A stretch of DNA of 64,000 nucleotides from Helcobacillus massiliensis. Lineage in GTDB: Bacteria; Actinomycetota; Actinomycetes; Actinomycetales; Dermabacteraceae. Both the position numbers and the translations under genes were made by a program. Positions 56,828 through 64,000 of the stretch are shown here, piece by piece. The DNA lies in NCBI RefSeq assembly GCF_014191425.1, contig NZ_JACHWP010000001.1, positions 1,054,001 through 1,118,000 on the forward strand. The letters run 5' to 3'. Within the stretch, counting starts at the first letter, position 1. The number at the start of each line of letters is the position of its first letter. Below the pieces are notes generated by a model. That model was not told the DNA's origin, did no database searches, and worked only from the letters and a program-made list of their open reading frames with translations.

Positions 56828-57496
56828 ATGTCCCAGAAGCGATGGTCCCCCGGGGACCACGTGACCTGGACGTACTACACGCACGCGCACGACACCATCA
56901 CCGTTCGGCCCGGCACGGTCGTCCTGGATGATGATCGCGGCATCGTGGTGTGGATCGCTCCGGGCACCGAAGTCCTCCTCCCCGTCCTGGAGTCCGGCGC
57001 GCCGCTGCGCCGAGCCGGCGACGAGGGCATGTTCACCGAGCAGCGCCACCAGTCCAAGCAGCTGTGGACCGGCAACGGCATCCTCATGATCGGCCTGCCC
57101 GACAAGCCGTACTCCGTGTGGCTGTTCTACCGAGACGACGGCACCCTCGGGTGCTACTACGTCAACCTCGAATCCCCCCTGGAGCGCACCGACGAAGGCG
57201 TCCGCTCCCGCGACATGGTCCTCGACCTCGTGGTGCTGCCGCGCCGCGACTACCACTACAAGGACGAGGACGAACTCGAAGGGGCGGAGCGCGTCGGCTA
57301 CTTCTCCCCCCAGGAGGCCGACCAGATCCGCGCGTGGGGCCGCGAAGCCGAACGCGACATCCGCGCCTGGTGCTACCCCTTCAACGCCGGGTACGAGTAC
57401 TTCTTCCCCAACCCCAGCTGGGGGACTCCGGCGCTGCCCGACCACTACACGTGGGAGAAGGACCTGACGGACCGGGAGACGCACCGCAAACGCTGA
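56828..57496 (+). CDS. DUF402-family protein (probable nucleoside di/triphosphatase or related)
   Basis: A 222-residue protein. YVNLESPLERTDEGVRSRDMVLDLVV and YHYKDEDELEGAER are the central motif of DUF402, where Asp and Glu residues coordinate divalent metals. FomD and Ntdp, the characterised members, hydrolyse nucleotides or phosphoesters. The C-terminal tail after about residue 160 is helical and Trp/Arg-rich. ATG 56828 follows CCAGGA with eight bases; a GTG codon directly before it is an alternative. Confidence 0.85.
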   Translation: MSQKRWSPGDHVTWTYYTHAHDTITVRPGTVVLDDDRGIVVWIAPGTEVLLPVLESGAPLRRAGDEGMFTEQRHQSKQLWTGNGILMIGLPDKPYSVWLFYRDDGTLGCYYVNLESPLERTDEGVRSRDMVLDLVVLPRRDYHYKDEDELEGAERVGYFSPQEADQIRAWGREAERDIRAWCYPFNAGYEYFFPNPSWGTPALPDHYTWEKDLTDRETHRKR

Positions 57497-57566
57497 TGCC
57501 TCCCCTCGGTGAGATCGGTGACACAATGGCACGGATCCATCTGCACCGACCGAAAGGGATGCCCGC

Positions 57567-60131
57567 GTGAGCGCCACCGAGAACCTGAAGCGCAGCGAAG
57601 CCCAGGAACGCGCCTCGTTCCTGTCCACCTCGACCTATGACGTCACCCTGGATCTGACGCAGGGGCCCACCACCTTCCTCACCGAGTCGACCATCCGCGT
57701 CACCTCCACCGAGGAGCGGGAGACGTTCGTGGACCTCATCGCCCCCGAGGTGCTGGAGATCGAGCTCAACGGCGAGCTGCTGGAGGACCCAGCGTCCCGC
57801 TTCGACGGCGCCCGCGTGCAGCTGCCCGCGCTGCAGAAGGGTGAGAACACCATCCGCATCCGGGCGAATGCCGCCTACATGAACACCGGTGAGGGCCTGC
57901 ATCGCTTCGTCGACCCCGTAGACGACGAGGTGTACCTCTACTCCCAGTTCGAAGTGTCGGACGCGCGCCGCATGTTCGCCTGCTTCGAACAGCCCGACCT
58001 CAAGGCCGAGTTCACGTTCACGGTGACCGCACCCGCGCACTGGCGCGTCATCTCCATCGCCCCCACCCCGGAGCCGACGGATGCCGGCACCGACCAGAAC
58101 GGGCAGCGGATCGCCACCTGGGCGTTCGAAGCGACCGAGCGGATCTCCACCTACCTGACGGCGCTGATCGCCGGCAAGTACGAGGGCGTGGAGGGCACGA
58201 TCCGGTCGCGCGACGGCCGCGAGCTGAAGGCCGGCGTGTACGCCCGCGCCTCCCTCGCCGAGCACCTCGACGGGCAGAACATCATCGACGTCACCCAGCA
58301 GGGATTCGACTTCTACGAGGAGAAGTTCGACTGCCCCTACCCGTTCCGCAAGTACGACCAGGTGTTCGTGCCCGAGTACAACATGGGTGCGATGGAGCAC
58401 CCCGGTGCCGTCACCTACGTGGAGGCGTACGTGTTCCGCTCCGACGTCTCCGACGCCATCCGCGAGCGCCGCGACCTCACCATCCTCCACGAGCTCGCCC
58501 ACATGTGGTTCGGCGACCTCGTCACCATGAAGTGGTGGGACGACCTCTGGCTGAACGAATCCTTCGCCGAATACGCCTCCACCCTCGCCTCCGCCGAAGC
58601 GACGAAGTGGACCACCGCATGGACCACCTTTGCCGGCTCCGAGAAGGCATGGGCGTACAACCAGGACCAGCTGCCGTCCACGCACCCGATCGTGGCGGAC
58701 ATGGTGGACTTCGACGCGGTCGAGACCAACTTCGACGGCATCACCTACGCGAAGGGCGCCTCCGTGCTGCGCCAGCTCGTCGCCTATGTGGGCGAGGACG
58801 CCTTCTTCGAAGGCCTGCGCGCCTACTTCCGCAAGCACGCCTGGGGGAACACGCAGCTGAAGGACCTGCTGGTGGAGCTGGAGGCGACCAGCGGACGCGA
58901 CCTCACCTCCTGGTCAGCACTGTGGCTGGAGAAGGCGGGAGTGACGCTGCTGCGCCCGCAGATCGAGCGGGACCAGGACGGCGCCGTGGTGTCGTTCGCG
59001 GTTCTGCAGGAGGCCCCGTCGGACTACCCGACGCTGCGGCCGCACCGCCTGCGCATCGCCGGCTTCACCGAGCAGGACGGCGCGCTGGTGCGCACCGAGA
59101 CAGTGGAGGTCGATGTCGACGGTGAGCGCACCGAGATCCCCGAGCTGACGGGCAAGCAGGCCGACCTGTGGCTCGTCAACGACGGCGACCTCGCCTACGC
59201 GAAGCTCCGCCTGGACGATGAGTCCCTCGCCACCGCGATGCAGAAGCTGTCCACCCTGGAGGACTCACTGGCCCGCACCCTCATCTGGTCGGCCGCCTGG
59301 GACATGGTGCGCGATGCTGAACTGCCCAGCCGCCGCTACCAGGAGCTGCTGGTGAACAACATCGCCGGTGAGACGGAGTCCTCCGTGATCCGCACCCTGC
59401 TCACCCGCCTCGATGCGGTGGCCGGCCACTACGCTGCGCCGGAGCAGCGCGCCGAGCGCGAAGCCGCCGCCGGCGACGCGCTGTGGCGCCTGACCCAGCA
59501 GGCGGAGGCCGGCAGCGACGCGCAGCTGCAGTACCTGGAGGGCTTCCTCCGCAATGCTGTGACCGACGAGCAGGTGGAGCTCGCGCGCGCCCTGTTCGAC
59601 GGCTCCCAGCAGCTGCCGGGCCGCGACATCGACACCGACCTGCGATGGAAGATCGTCATCGCCCTCGCCGCCGCCGGTGCCCTCGACGACGCCCAGATCG
59701 ACGAGGTGCTCGCGTCCGACGACACGCAGAGCGGCCGCAAGTCCGCGCTCACCGCGCACGCCGCCCTACCGACGGAGGCTGCGAAGGCGAAGGCCTGGGA
59801 GGACACCGTGGAGAAGGACGAACTCGCCAACGAGTCCGTCACCTCCGTGGTGATCGGCTTCAACCAGGGGTCCAAGGAACTGCTCGACCCGTACACGGAG
59901 CGGTTCTTCGGCATGCTGAACACGGCGTGGGCGACCCGCTCCAGTGAGATCGCGAACCGCCTCGTGCAGGGGTACTTCCCGGCGAAGTTCCCCAGCCAGA
60001 AGGTCGTGGACCTGTCCACGCAGTGGCTGGAGGAGAACGCCGACAAGCCGATGGGTCAGCGGCGCCCCATCCTCGAGGGTCGGGACACGGTGCAGCGCGC
60101 CCTGCGGGTGCAGCGCGCCGACGCCCACTGA
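57567..60131 (+). CDS. pepN: Aminopeptidase N (M1 family)
   Basis: An 854-residue M1 zinc aminopeptidase releasing N-terminal residues from peptides in the cytoplasm. GAMEHPGAVTY is the exopeptidase motif, HELAHMWFGDLVTMKWWDDLWLNESFAEY carries the zinc ligands (H308, H312 and the Glu 19 residues on). A helical ERAP1-like C-terminal domain occupies the last ~330 residues. GTG 57567 has GAAAGGG upstream. The length fits the actinobacterial PepN family. A strong hairpin follows the stop. Confidence 0.97.
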   Translation: MSATENLKRSEAQERASFLSTSTYDVTLDLTQGPTTFLTESTIRVTSTEERETFVDLIAPEVLEIELNGELLEDPASRFDGARVQLPALQKGENTIRIRANAAYMNTGEGLHRFVDPVDDEVYLYSQFEVSDARRMFACFEQPDLKAEFTFTVTAPAHWRVISIAPTPEPTDAGTDQNGQRIATWAFEATERISTYLTALIAGKYEGVEGTIRSRDGRELKAGVYARASLAEHLDGQNIIDVTQQGFDFYEEKFDCPYPFRKYDQVFVPEYNMGAMEHPGAVTYVEAYVFRSDVSDAIRERRDLTILHELAHMWFGDLVTMKWWDDLWLNESFAEYASTLASAEATKWTTAWTTFAGSEKAWAYNQDQLPSTHPIVADMVDFDAVETNFDGITYAKGASVLRQLVAYVGEDAFFEGLRAYFRKHAWGNTQLKDLLVELEATSGRDLTSWSALWLEKAGVTLLRPQIERDQDGAVVSFAVLQEAPSDYPTLRPHRLRIAGFTEQDGALVRTETVEVDVDGERTEIPELTGKQADLWLVNDGDLAYAKLRLDDESLATAMQKLSTLEDSLARTLIWSAAWDMVRDAELPSRRYQELLVNNIAGETESSVIRTLLTRLDAVAGHYAAPEQRAEREAAAGDALWRLTQQAEAGSDAQLQYLEGFLRNAVTDEQVELARALFDGSQQLPGRDIDTDLRWKIVIALAAAGALDDAQIDEVLASDDTQSGRKSALTAHAALPTEAAKAKAWEDTVEKDELANESVTSVVIGFNQGSKELLDPYTERFFGMLNTAWATRSSEIANRLVQGYFPAKFPSQKVVDLSTQWLEENADKPMGQRRPILEGRDTVQRALRVQRADAH

Positions 60132-60145
60132 TCCAGGTCAGAGCC

Positions 60146-60181
60146 GCACAGTCAGTGGAGCGGAGGCTCCGCTGACTGTGC
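60146..60181 (+). terminator. Terminator of pepN
   Basis: A 16-base inverted repeat with one G-T pair (60146-60161 with 60166-60181) and a four-base loop, 15 bases after the pepN stop. Confidence 0.8.
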
Positions 60182-60197
60182 TCCCATCCGCGGGGGC

Positions 60198-60203
60198 TAG
60201 CCT
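60198..60203 (+). promoter_or_regulatory. -10 hexamer before mechanosensitive channel gene
   Basis: TAGCCT eight bases before ATG 60212. The spacing is slightly longer than in the other leaderless candidates; no Shine-Dalgarno is visible. Confidence 0.4.
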
Positions 60204-60211
60204 GTTGCCCT

Positions 60212-61138
60212 ATGCTGATCTCTGCTCCCACTTCAGACGACGCCCTCAGTTGGCTGGACCACGCCGGCGCCTGGCTGCTCGATCACGGCGTGAAGATCCT
60301 GCTGATCATCATTCTCGCCTTGGCCGCGCGGTACGTCGCCGCGATACTGATCCGGCGGGTGGTGCGCACTATGCTGGACTCCGGCACCCGCATCTCCGCG
60401 ATGACGAACGCCGCAATCCGCCGCACCGAGCACGCGGGTGAGCAGGAACGCGCCCAGCAGCGCCGGCAGCAGCGCGCCCAGACCCTCTCCCAGGTCGCCG
60501 GGAACGTAGCCGCGCTGATCATCGGCGCGCTCGCCAGCGTGATGGTGCTGTCCGAACTCGGCATCGACATCGCCCCCGTCATCGCCGGTCTCGGCGTGGT
60601 GGGCCTCGCCGCCGGCATCGGTGCGCAGACCATCATCAAGGACATCGTGGCAGGTGTGGTGATGCTGTTCGAGGACATCGTCGCCGTCGGCGACTTCGTG
60701 GACCTCGAGTACGCCACCGGCACGGTGGAGAGCATCAATCTGCGCGCCACGCAGCTGCGCTCCATCGACGGCGTGCTGTGGACCGTCCGCAACGGCGAGA
60801 TCATCCGCATCGGCAACATGTCCCGCGGCTTCGCCACCGCCCTGGTGAAGCTCGACCTCGACCTGTCCAACGACGACGTCCACGTCACCGAGGTGCTGCA
60901 GCGCGTCACCGACGCCCTGTGGCGCGACACCACGTGGGAGAAGGTGCTGCTGGACAAGCCGCAGATCAGCGGCATCCTGTCCATCGACGGCGCCCGCTAC
61001 CAGCGCCGCGTCACCCTGAAGTCGGCGCCCGGCCGCCAGTGGGAGGTGGAGCAGGAGCTGCGCCGCCGCATCCGTCGGGCGTTCCAGGATGAGAAGATCA
61101 GCTTCGCACTCCCCCGATTCCAGGAAGCAGGTCAGTGA
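60212..61138 (+). CDS. MscS-type small-conductance mechanosensitive channel
   Basis: A 308-residue membrane channel that opens on hypo-osmotic shock. A first helix (residues about 25-45), a charged Arg/Gln-rich cytoplasmic stretch (about 60-100), then the pore-lining region [43 protein letters not shown] and the beta domain with [18 protein letters not shown] are characteristic. It has three predicted membrane segments like MscS. It overlaps the globin gene by four bases (GTGA). Confidence 0.93.
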   Translation: MLISAPTSDDALSWLDHAGAWLLDHGVKILLIIILALAARYVAAILIRRVVRTMLDSGTRISAMTNAAIRRTEHAGEQERAQQRRQQRAQTLSQVAGNVAALIIGALASVMVLSELGIDIAPVIAGLGVVGLAAGIGAQTIIKDIVAGVVMLFEDIVAVGDFVDLEYATGTVESINLRATQLRSIDGVLWTVRNGEIIRIGNMSRGFATALVKLDLDLSNDDVHVTEVLQRVTDALWRDTTWEKVLLDKPQISGILSIDGARYQRRVTLKSAPGRQWEVEQELRRRIRRAFQDEKISFALPRFQEAGQ

Positions 61139-61605
61139 CCGTGACCATCCCCCTCCAGCCGACCCGCGGCCGCGACGACGACCAGCAGAGCGTGTACGAC
61201 GCCGTCGGCGGGATGCCCACCTTCACCGCCATCGTCGACCGCTTCTACGAGGGTGTCGCCGAGGATCCGCTGCTGCGCCCCATGTACCCCGAGGACGAGC
61301 TCGACGGCGCGAAGGACCGCCTGCGGATGTTCCTCGTCCAGTACTGGGGCGGGCCGAAGGACTACGGGGCGCAGCGCGGCCACCCGCGCCTGCGGATGCG
61401 CCACGCAGTCTTCCCCGTCTCCCCCGACGCCGCCGACGCCTGGCTGCGCCACATGACCACGGCCGTGACCGAGCAGCAGCTGCCGCCGCTGTACGAAGGC
61501 CTCATGCTCGACTACATGGACCGGGCGGCCCGCTCCCTGATCAACACCGTCAACGGCGGTGAAGCGCCGATGGCGGGCCGCACGATGCCCGACCACATGC
61601 AGTGA
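61135..61605 (+). CDS. glbO: Group II truncated haemoglobin (GlbO-like)
   Basis: A 156-residue globin. [35 protein letters not shown] is the truncated-haemoglobin N-terminal helix, and [14 protein letters not shown] contains the proximal His. FLVQYWGGP holds the Trp/Tyr typical of group II. It binds oxygen and may handle NO or peroxide. GTG 61135 overlaps the upstream stop (GTGA). Confidence 0.94.
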   Translation: MTVTIPLQPTRGRDDDQQSVYDAVGGMPTFTAIVDRFYEGVAEDPLLRPMYPEDELDGAKDRLRMFLVQYWGGPKDYGAQRGHPRLRMRHAVFPVSPDAADAWLRHMTTAVTEQQLPPLYEGLMLDYMDRAARSLINTVNGGEAPMAGRTMPDHMQ

Positions 61606-61624
61606 CCGCGCAGGCCCGCTGAGG

Positions 61625-62098
61625 TCAGTCGCGGAAGGTGAGCGGCTCCCCCATCCACGGGGCGAGCCGCTCACGCATATCGTCGTCGATGCGCGTCGGG
61701 CGGCCCGAGGAGTCCACCAGCACCACCACGGTGCGCGCCCGGATCAGCGCCTCATCCATCCGCCCCGGCGTGTGGAGCGTGTAGTCCACCGTCAGGGACG
61801 CGCCGCCGAGGCGGGAGATCCAGAGGCGGACCACGGCGCCGTCGCGTCGGTACTCCACCGGCTTCAGGTACTCGATCCGGTTCGAGGCGACGAAGGTCAG
61901 CAGGTCGCGGCCGTCAGCAGAGACCGGCAGCACGATCGGCGACTGCTCGGTGCCGCCGCCGAGCTGTTCCTGCGGCACCTCCCAGAACGCGTGGATGCGC
62001 GCCTCCTCCAGCAGGGTGAGGAGGGCTGCGTTGTTGACGTGCCCGTAGGCGTCGAGGTCGGACCAGCGCAGCGGAACGGGAATGTCGATATGGGCCAT
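61625..62098 (-). CDS. Hotdog-fold acyl-CoA thioesterase (YbgC/4HBT-like)
   Basis: A 157-residue thioesterase. IPVPLRWSDLDAYGHVNNAALLTLLEEARIHAFWE is the 4HBT active-site helix with the catalytic Asp, and NRIEYLKPVEYRRDGAVVRLWISRLGGASLTVDYTLH is the central beta region. Substrate chain length is unknown. The start is ATG 62098; an ATG at 62137 would overlap the upstream symporter gene by 14 bases and the added residues are not conserved. AAAGGA is 12 bases upstream. Confidence 0.88.
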   Translation of the reverse strand: MAHIDIPVPLRWSDLDAYGHVNNAALLTLLEEARIHAFWEVPQEQLGGGTEQSPIVLPVSADGRDLLTFVASNRIEYLKPVEYRRDGAVVRLWISRLGGASLTVDYTLHTPGRMDEALIRARTVVVLVDSSGRPTRIDDDMRERLAPWMGEPLTFRD

Positions 62099-62123
62099 GG
62101 GGGTCGGGGATCCTTTCGAAGGG

Positions 62124-63455
62124 TCAGGGCTGGGCATGCCAGTGCCCGCGGTTCAGCCGCAGTGCGAACGCATAGATCGCGAGGGCGGCCGCCGTCAGGC
62201 CGATGGCGAGGGGCCAGGCGAATCCGGCGAGCACCAGGGCCGGCAGGAACGCCATCAGCACGATGTCGCCCAGGTTGATCGGAATGTACGCCAGGCCGTA
62301 GTAGTCGAGGGTCTTGGAGCGCATCTGCGGGTCCACGATCCGCAGCAGAGCGATGCCCATCGGGACGGTGCCGGTCTGCCAGCCGAAGCTGAACACGGAC
62401 TGCTCGACCTTGTGGTCCCGGAACGACGGCTTCCACACGAACACGTAGGAGAAGAGCAGCAGGATCAGGCCGCCGACCAGCAGCAGCGCGAGCGGCTGCC
62501 AGTAGCGCGCCACCACCGCCGGGCTGATCGCCGCGATGCCGAAGGCGACGAGCAGGTCGGTGGCGGACCCGGAGACGCGGTTCATCGTCTCCGAATCGAG
62601 GACGCGGTCGGCGCCGGTGGTGCGCATCGCCAGCAGGACGAGGCCGCCCACGATGAACGCGACGGCGAACGCAGGGAAGGAGAGGCCGCCGGTGACCTCG
62701 CTGAACCATTCGGAGATCAGGTACGCGGCGCCGGCGATCGCCGCGAGGATCGACGCATGCAGCATCAGCGGGTCGATGCTCATCGTGGAGACGGTGGCCC
62801 GGCCGATCGGGGCGCGGCTCTTCTGCTCCAGCACCCCGGTGCGCAGTTCGCGCGGCAGGTCCGCGAAGTCCTGCAGGTAGGCGGTGCCGCCCCGGCGCGA
62901 TTCCAGTTTGATGATGGTGATGCCTCCGATGATCGCAACGAAGATGCCGATGGTGGCGGAGGTGAAGCCGAGCGAGGCCGCATCGGGCCACCGATCACCG
63001 AAGCCCTCCGCGACCGCTGCCGCGGTGCCGTGCCCGCCCATGAAGCCGGCGGCGAGCATGAGGCCGAATCCGTCGGGCAGGCCGCCGAAGATCAGTGACA
63101 GAAGCATCAGCGACATCAGCAGGCCGAAGCCCCACTGCATGAGGGTAGAGCCCTGCGTGACGGCCCACATGCTCCCCACGGAGCGGATCACGGACTTCAC
63201 CGACACGATGCGCATCGTGAACGGCAGCGCCCCGAACACCACCGCGATCAGCAGGCCGGAGTACTGGCTGATCAGCTCGGAGAACGGGATCACTCCGAAC
63301 ACAGCTGGCCCGAGGATCAGTCCGAGGACACCGGCGATCAGAGAGGCGGGCAGGAACAGGGCCTGCACCGGTGGAACGGTGGCGCGGATCAGCGCCCCGA
63401 CGGCCAGCAGCAGGCCCATCCATGCGAGGTCGAGGAAGACGTCCCAGGCGCTCAC
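62124..63455 (-). CDS. Sodium/glutamate symporter-like protein (GltS family)
   Basis: A 443-residue membrane protein with about 12 hydrophobic segments. The GGHGTAAAVAEGF motif after FGLMLAAGFM is the GltS signature (GGHGTA), and a related helical hairpin repeats in the second half near FGWQTGTVPMGIALLRIVDP. GltS-type proteins import glutamate with sodium. The start is GTG 63455, six bases after the preceding monooxygenase stop. It ends 25 bases before the thioesterase start, so the three form one operon. Confidence 0.85.
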   Translation of the reverse strand: MSAWDVFLDLAWMGLLLAVGALIRATVPPVQALFLPASLIAGVLGLILGPAVFGVIPFSELISQYSGLLIAVVFGALPFTMRIVSVKSVIRSVGSMWAVTQGSTLMQWGFGLLMSLMLLSLIFGGLPDGFGLMLAAGFMGGHGTAAAVAEGFGDRWPDAASLGFTSATIGIFVAIIGGITIIKLESRRGGTAYLQDFADLPRELRTGVLEQKSRAPIGRATVSTMSIDPLMLHASILAAIAGAAYLISEWFSEVTGGLSFPAFAVAFIVGGLVLLAMRTTGADRVLDSETMNRVSGSATDLLVAFGIAAISPAVVARYWQPLALLLVGGLILLLFSYVFVWKPSFRDHKVEQSVFSFGWQTGTVPMGIALLRIVDPQMRSKTLDYYGLAYIPINLGDIVLMAFLPALVLAGFAWPLAIGLTAAALAIYAFALRLNRGHWHAQP

Positions 63456-63461
63456 TGGGCG

Positions 63462-63782
63462 TCAGTCGACCTTCAGCTCACCCATGCGGTCCCAGCCCTC
63501 ACCGTCGACGGTGCGGGAGATGATCTGCGGTGTGGCGGTGAGGAACGGCTTCATCGCCTCCAGGCCGGCGGCGAAATGGTCGGAGCTGACGTGCGCTTCG
63601 CCGGCGTCGTCCTTGAACGCCTCAACGAGCAGCACCTCGTTCTCGTTCTCGGTGGAGCGGTACCAGTCGAACCAGAGGTTGCCCTCTTCAGCGCGGGTGG
63701 CGGCGGTGAACTCGCCGACGGCCTCCAGGAACTCCTCGGCCTGGCCGTCCTTGACGGTGTACTTGACGTTGATGAGGATCAT
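63462..63782 (-). CDS. ABM-domain protein (putative quinol monooxygenase, YgiN-like)
   Basis: A 106-residue ferredoxin-like ABM protein. VKYTVKDGQAEEFLEAVGEFTAATRAEEGNLWFDWYRSTENENEVLLVEAF is the family pattern, and HVSSDHFAAGLEAMKPFL is the second repeat. Such proteins oxidise quinols or small aromatics without cofactor, or act as stress proteins. It begins a three-gene minus-strand unit. Confidence 0.88.
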   Translation of the reverse strand: MILINVKYTVKDGQAEEFLEAVGEFTAATRAEEGNLWFDWYRSTENENEVLLVEAFKDDAGEAHVSSDHFAAGLEAMKPFLTATPQIISRTVDGEGWDRMGELKVD

Positions 63783-63890
63783 GGTCTCGCTCCTTCTCGA
63801 CAGGGGTCAGATGCGTTGACTGTCCCACACCGCCCTGGGAGGCGACGGACGGCACGGGCACCGTCCGTCGCGCCCGGGTGCGTCCCCGCC

Positions 63891-63896
63891 TACGAT
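63891..63896 (+). promoter_or_regulatory. -10 hexamer of the last gene, probably leaderless
   Basis: TACGAT six bases before ATG 63903. Confidence 0.45.
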
Positions 63897-63902
63897 GAGT
63901 CC

Positions 63903-64000
63903 ATGAGCTTTCCTGATGACCGCGCCGTCACCGACGGCCTGCTGACCGTCCTGGACCTCCGCTCCGTCCCGTCCGGGGTCGACGACAGTCCCGTCCCCCA
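63903..64000 (+). CDS. Start of an unidentified gene, truncated by window edge
   Basis: Only 32 codons are present, beginning MSFPDDRAVTDGLLTVLDLR. The frame is open to the end of the window and follows a TACGAT hexamer at leaderless spacing, so it is probably a real gene. The LLTVLDLR string resembles the N-terminus of TesB-type acyl-CoA thioesterases, but that is too short to assign. Confidence 0.5.
   Translation, partial: MSFPDDRAVTDGLLTVLDLRSVPSGVDDSPVP

Noticed and set aside
54839-57628. A 929-codon minus-strand frame opposite the ABC exporter and DUF402 genes
   Set aside because: Same composition signature and it crosses several real genes.

Overview
The window is chromosomal DNA of a high-GC actinobacterium. 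The evidence is the dnaK-grpE-dnaJ-hspR heat-shock operon preceded by HspR-type (HAIR-like) inverted repeats, a nitroreductase of the mycothiol-dependent type, a DUF222/HNH protein, GTG and TTG starts, and dense gene packing with ATGA/GTGA overlaps. A Micrococcales member (Brachybacterium/Dermabacteraceae-like) is my best guess, not a proven assignment. I saw no rRNA, tRNA, CRISPR array, insertion sequence or prophage. Almost all of the window is ordinary core metabolism, transport and envelope functions.

Layout. 1-7 kb: a truncated class I glutamine amidotransferase, a MetE-like protein, and the glycine cleavage operon gcvT-gcvH-gcvP. 7-11.3 kb: an acetyltransferase, a sirtuin with cysE-cysK, and trpS. 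11.3-20 kb: a maltose/maltodextrin locus with a LacI regulator divergent from a binding lipoprotein, MalF and MalG permeases and two GH13 enzymes; it has no ATPase gene of its own. 20-25.9 kb: a probable cell-envelope cluster with two paralogous ATP-grasp ligases, then two GT4 glycosyltransferases flanking a VTT/DedA-type membrane protein. 25.9-30.1 kb: the heat-shock operon. 30.1-38.4 kb: an amino-acid permease, acetyltransferase, two convergent MFS transporters, a DUF1801 protein, and a MacB/FtsX-type ABC transporter. 38.4-43.2 kb: an ADP-ribosylglycohydrolase, a membrane protein, an M13 metallopeptidase and a coupled membrane protein. 43.2-46.1 kb: a TPP riboswitch controlling a thiamine-related ECF transporter (YkoE plus a three-domain AAT fusion). 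46.1-50.4 kb: the most accessory-looking part, with a secreted PKD-like protein, a DUF6318-like lipoprotein of lower GC, a DUF222/HNH protein and a small ankyrin protein. 50.4-53 kb: ElaA-type acetyltransferase, Nei-type glycosylase, RpiB and nitroreductase. 53.1-56.7 kb: a heterodimeric ABC exporter with strongly asymmetric ATP sites. 56.8-64 kb: DUF402 protein, aminopeptidase N, MscS channel, truncated haemoglobin, thioesterase, GltS-like symporter, a small monooxygenase and the start of one more gene.

Regulatory content is richer than usual. About ten genes have a TANNNT hexamer 6-8 bases before the start codon with no room for a leader, which suggests leaderless transcripts. Two operons carry strong hairpins between cistrons (after the sugar-binding protein, and between grpE and dnaJ). 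The TPP riboswitch is followed by a hairpin that covers the Shine-Dalgarno of ykoE. The first glycosyltransferase appears to be coupled to a 32-codon upstream ORF. I found no clearly novel system. The best candidates for new biology are the tandem ATP-grasp/glycosyltransferase envelope cluster and the 46-48 kb secreted pair.
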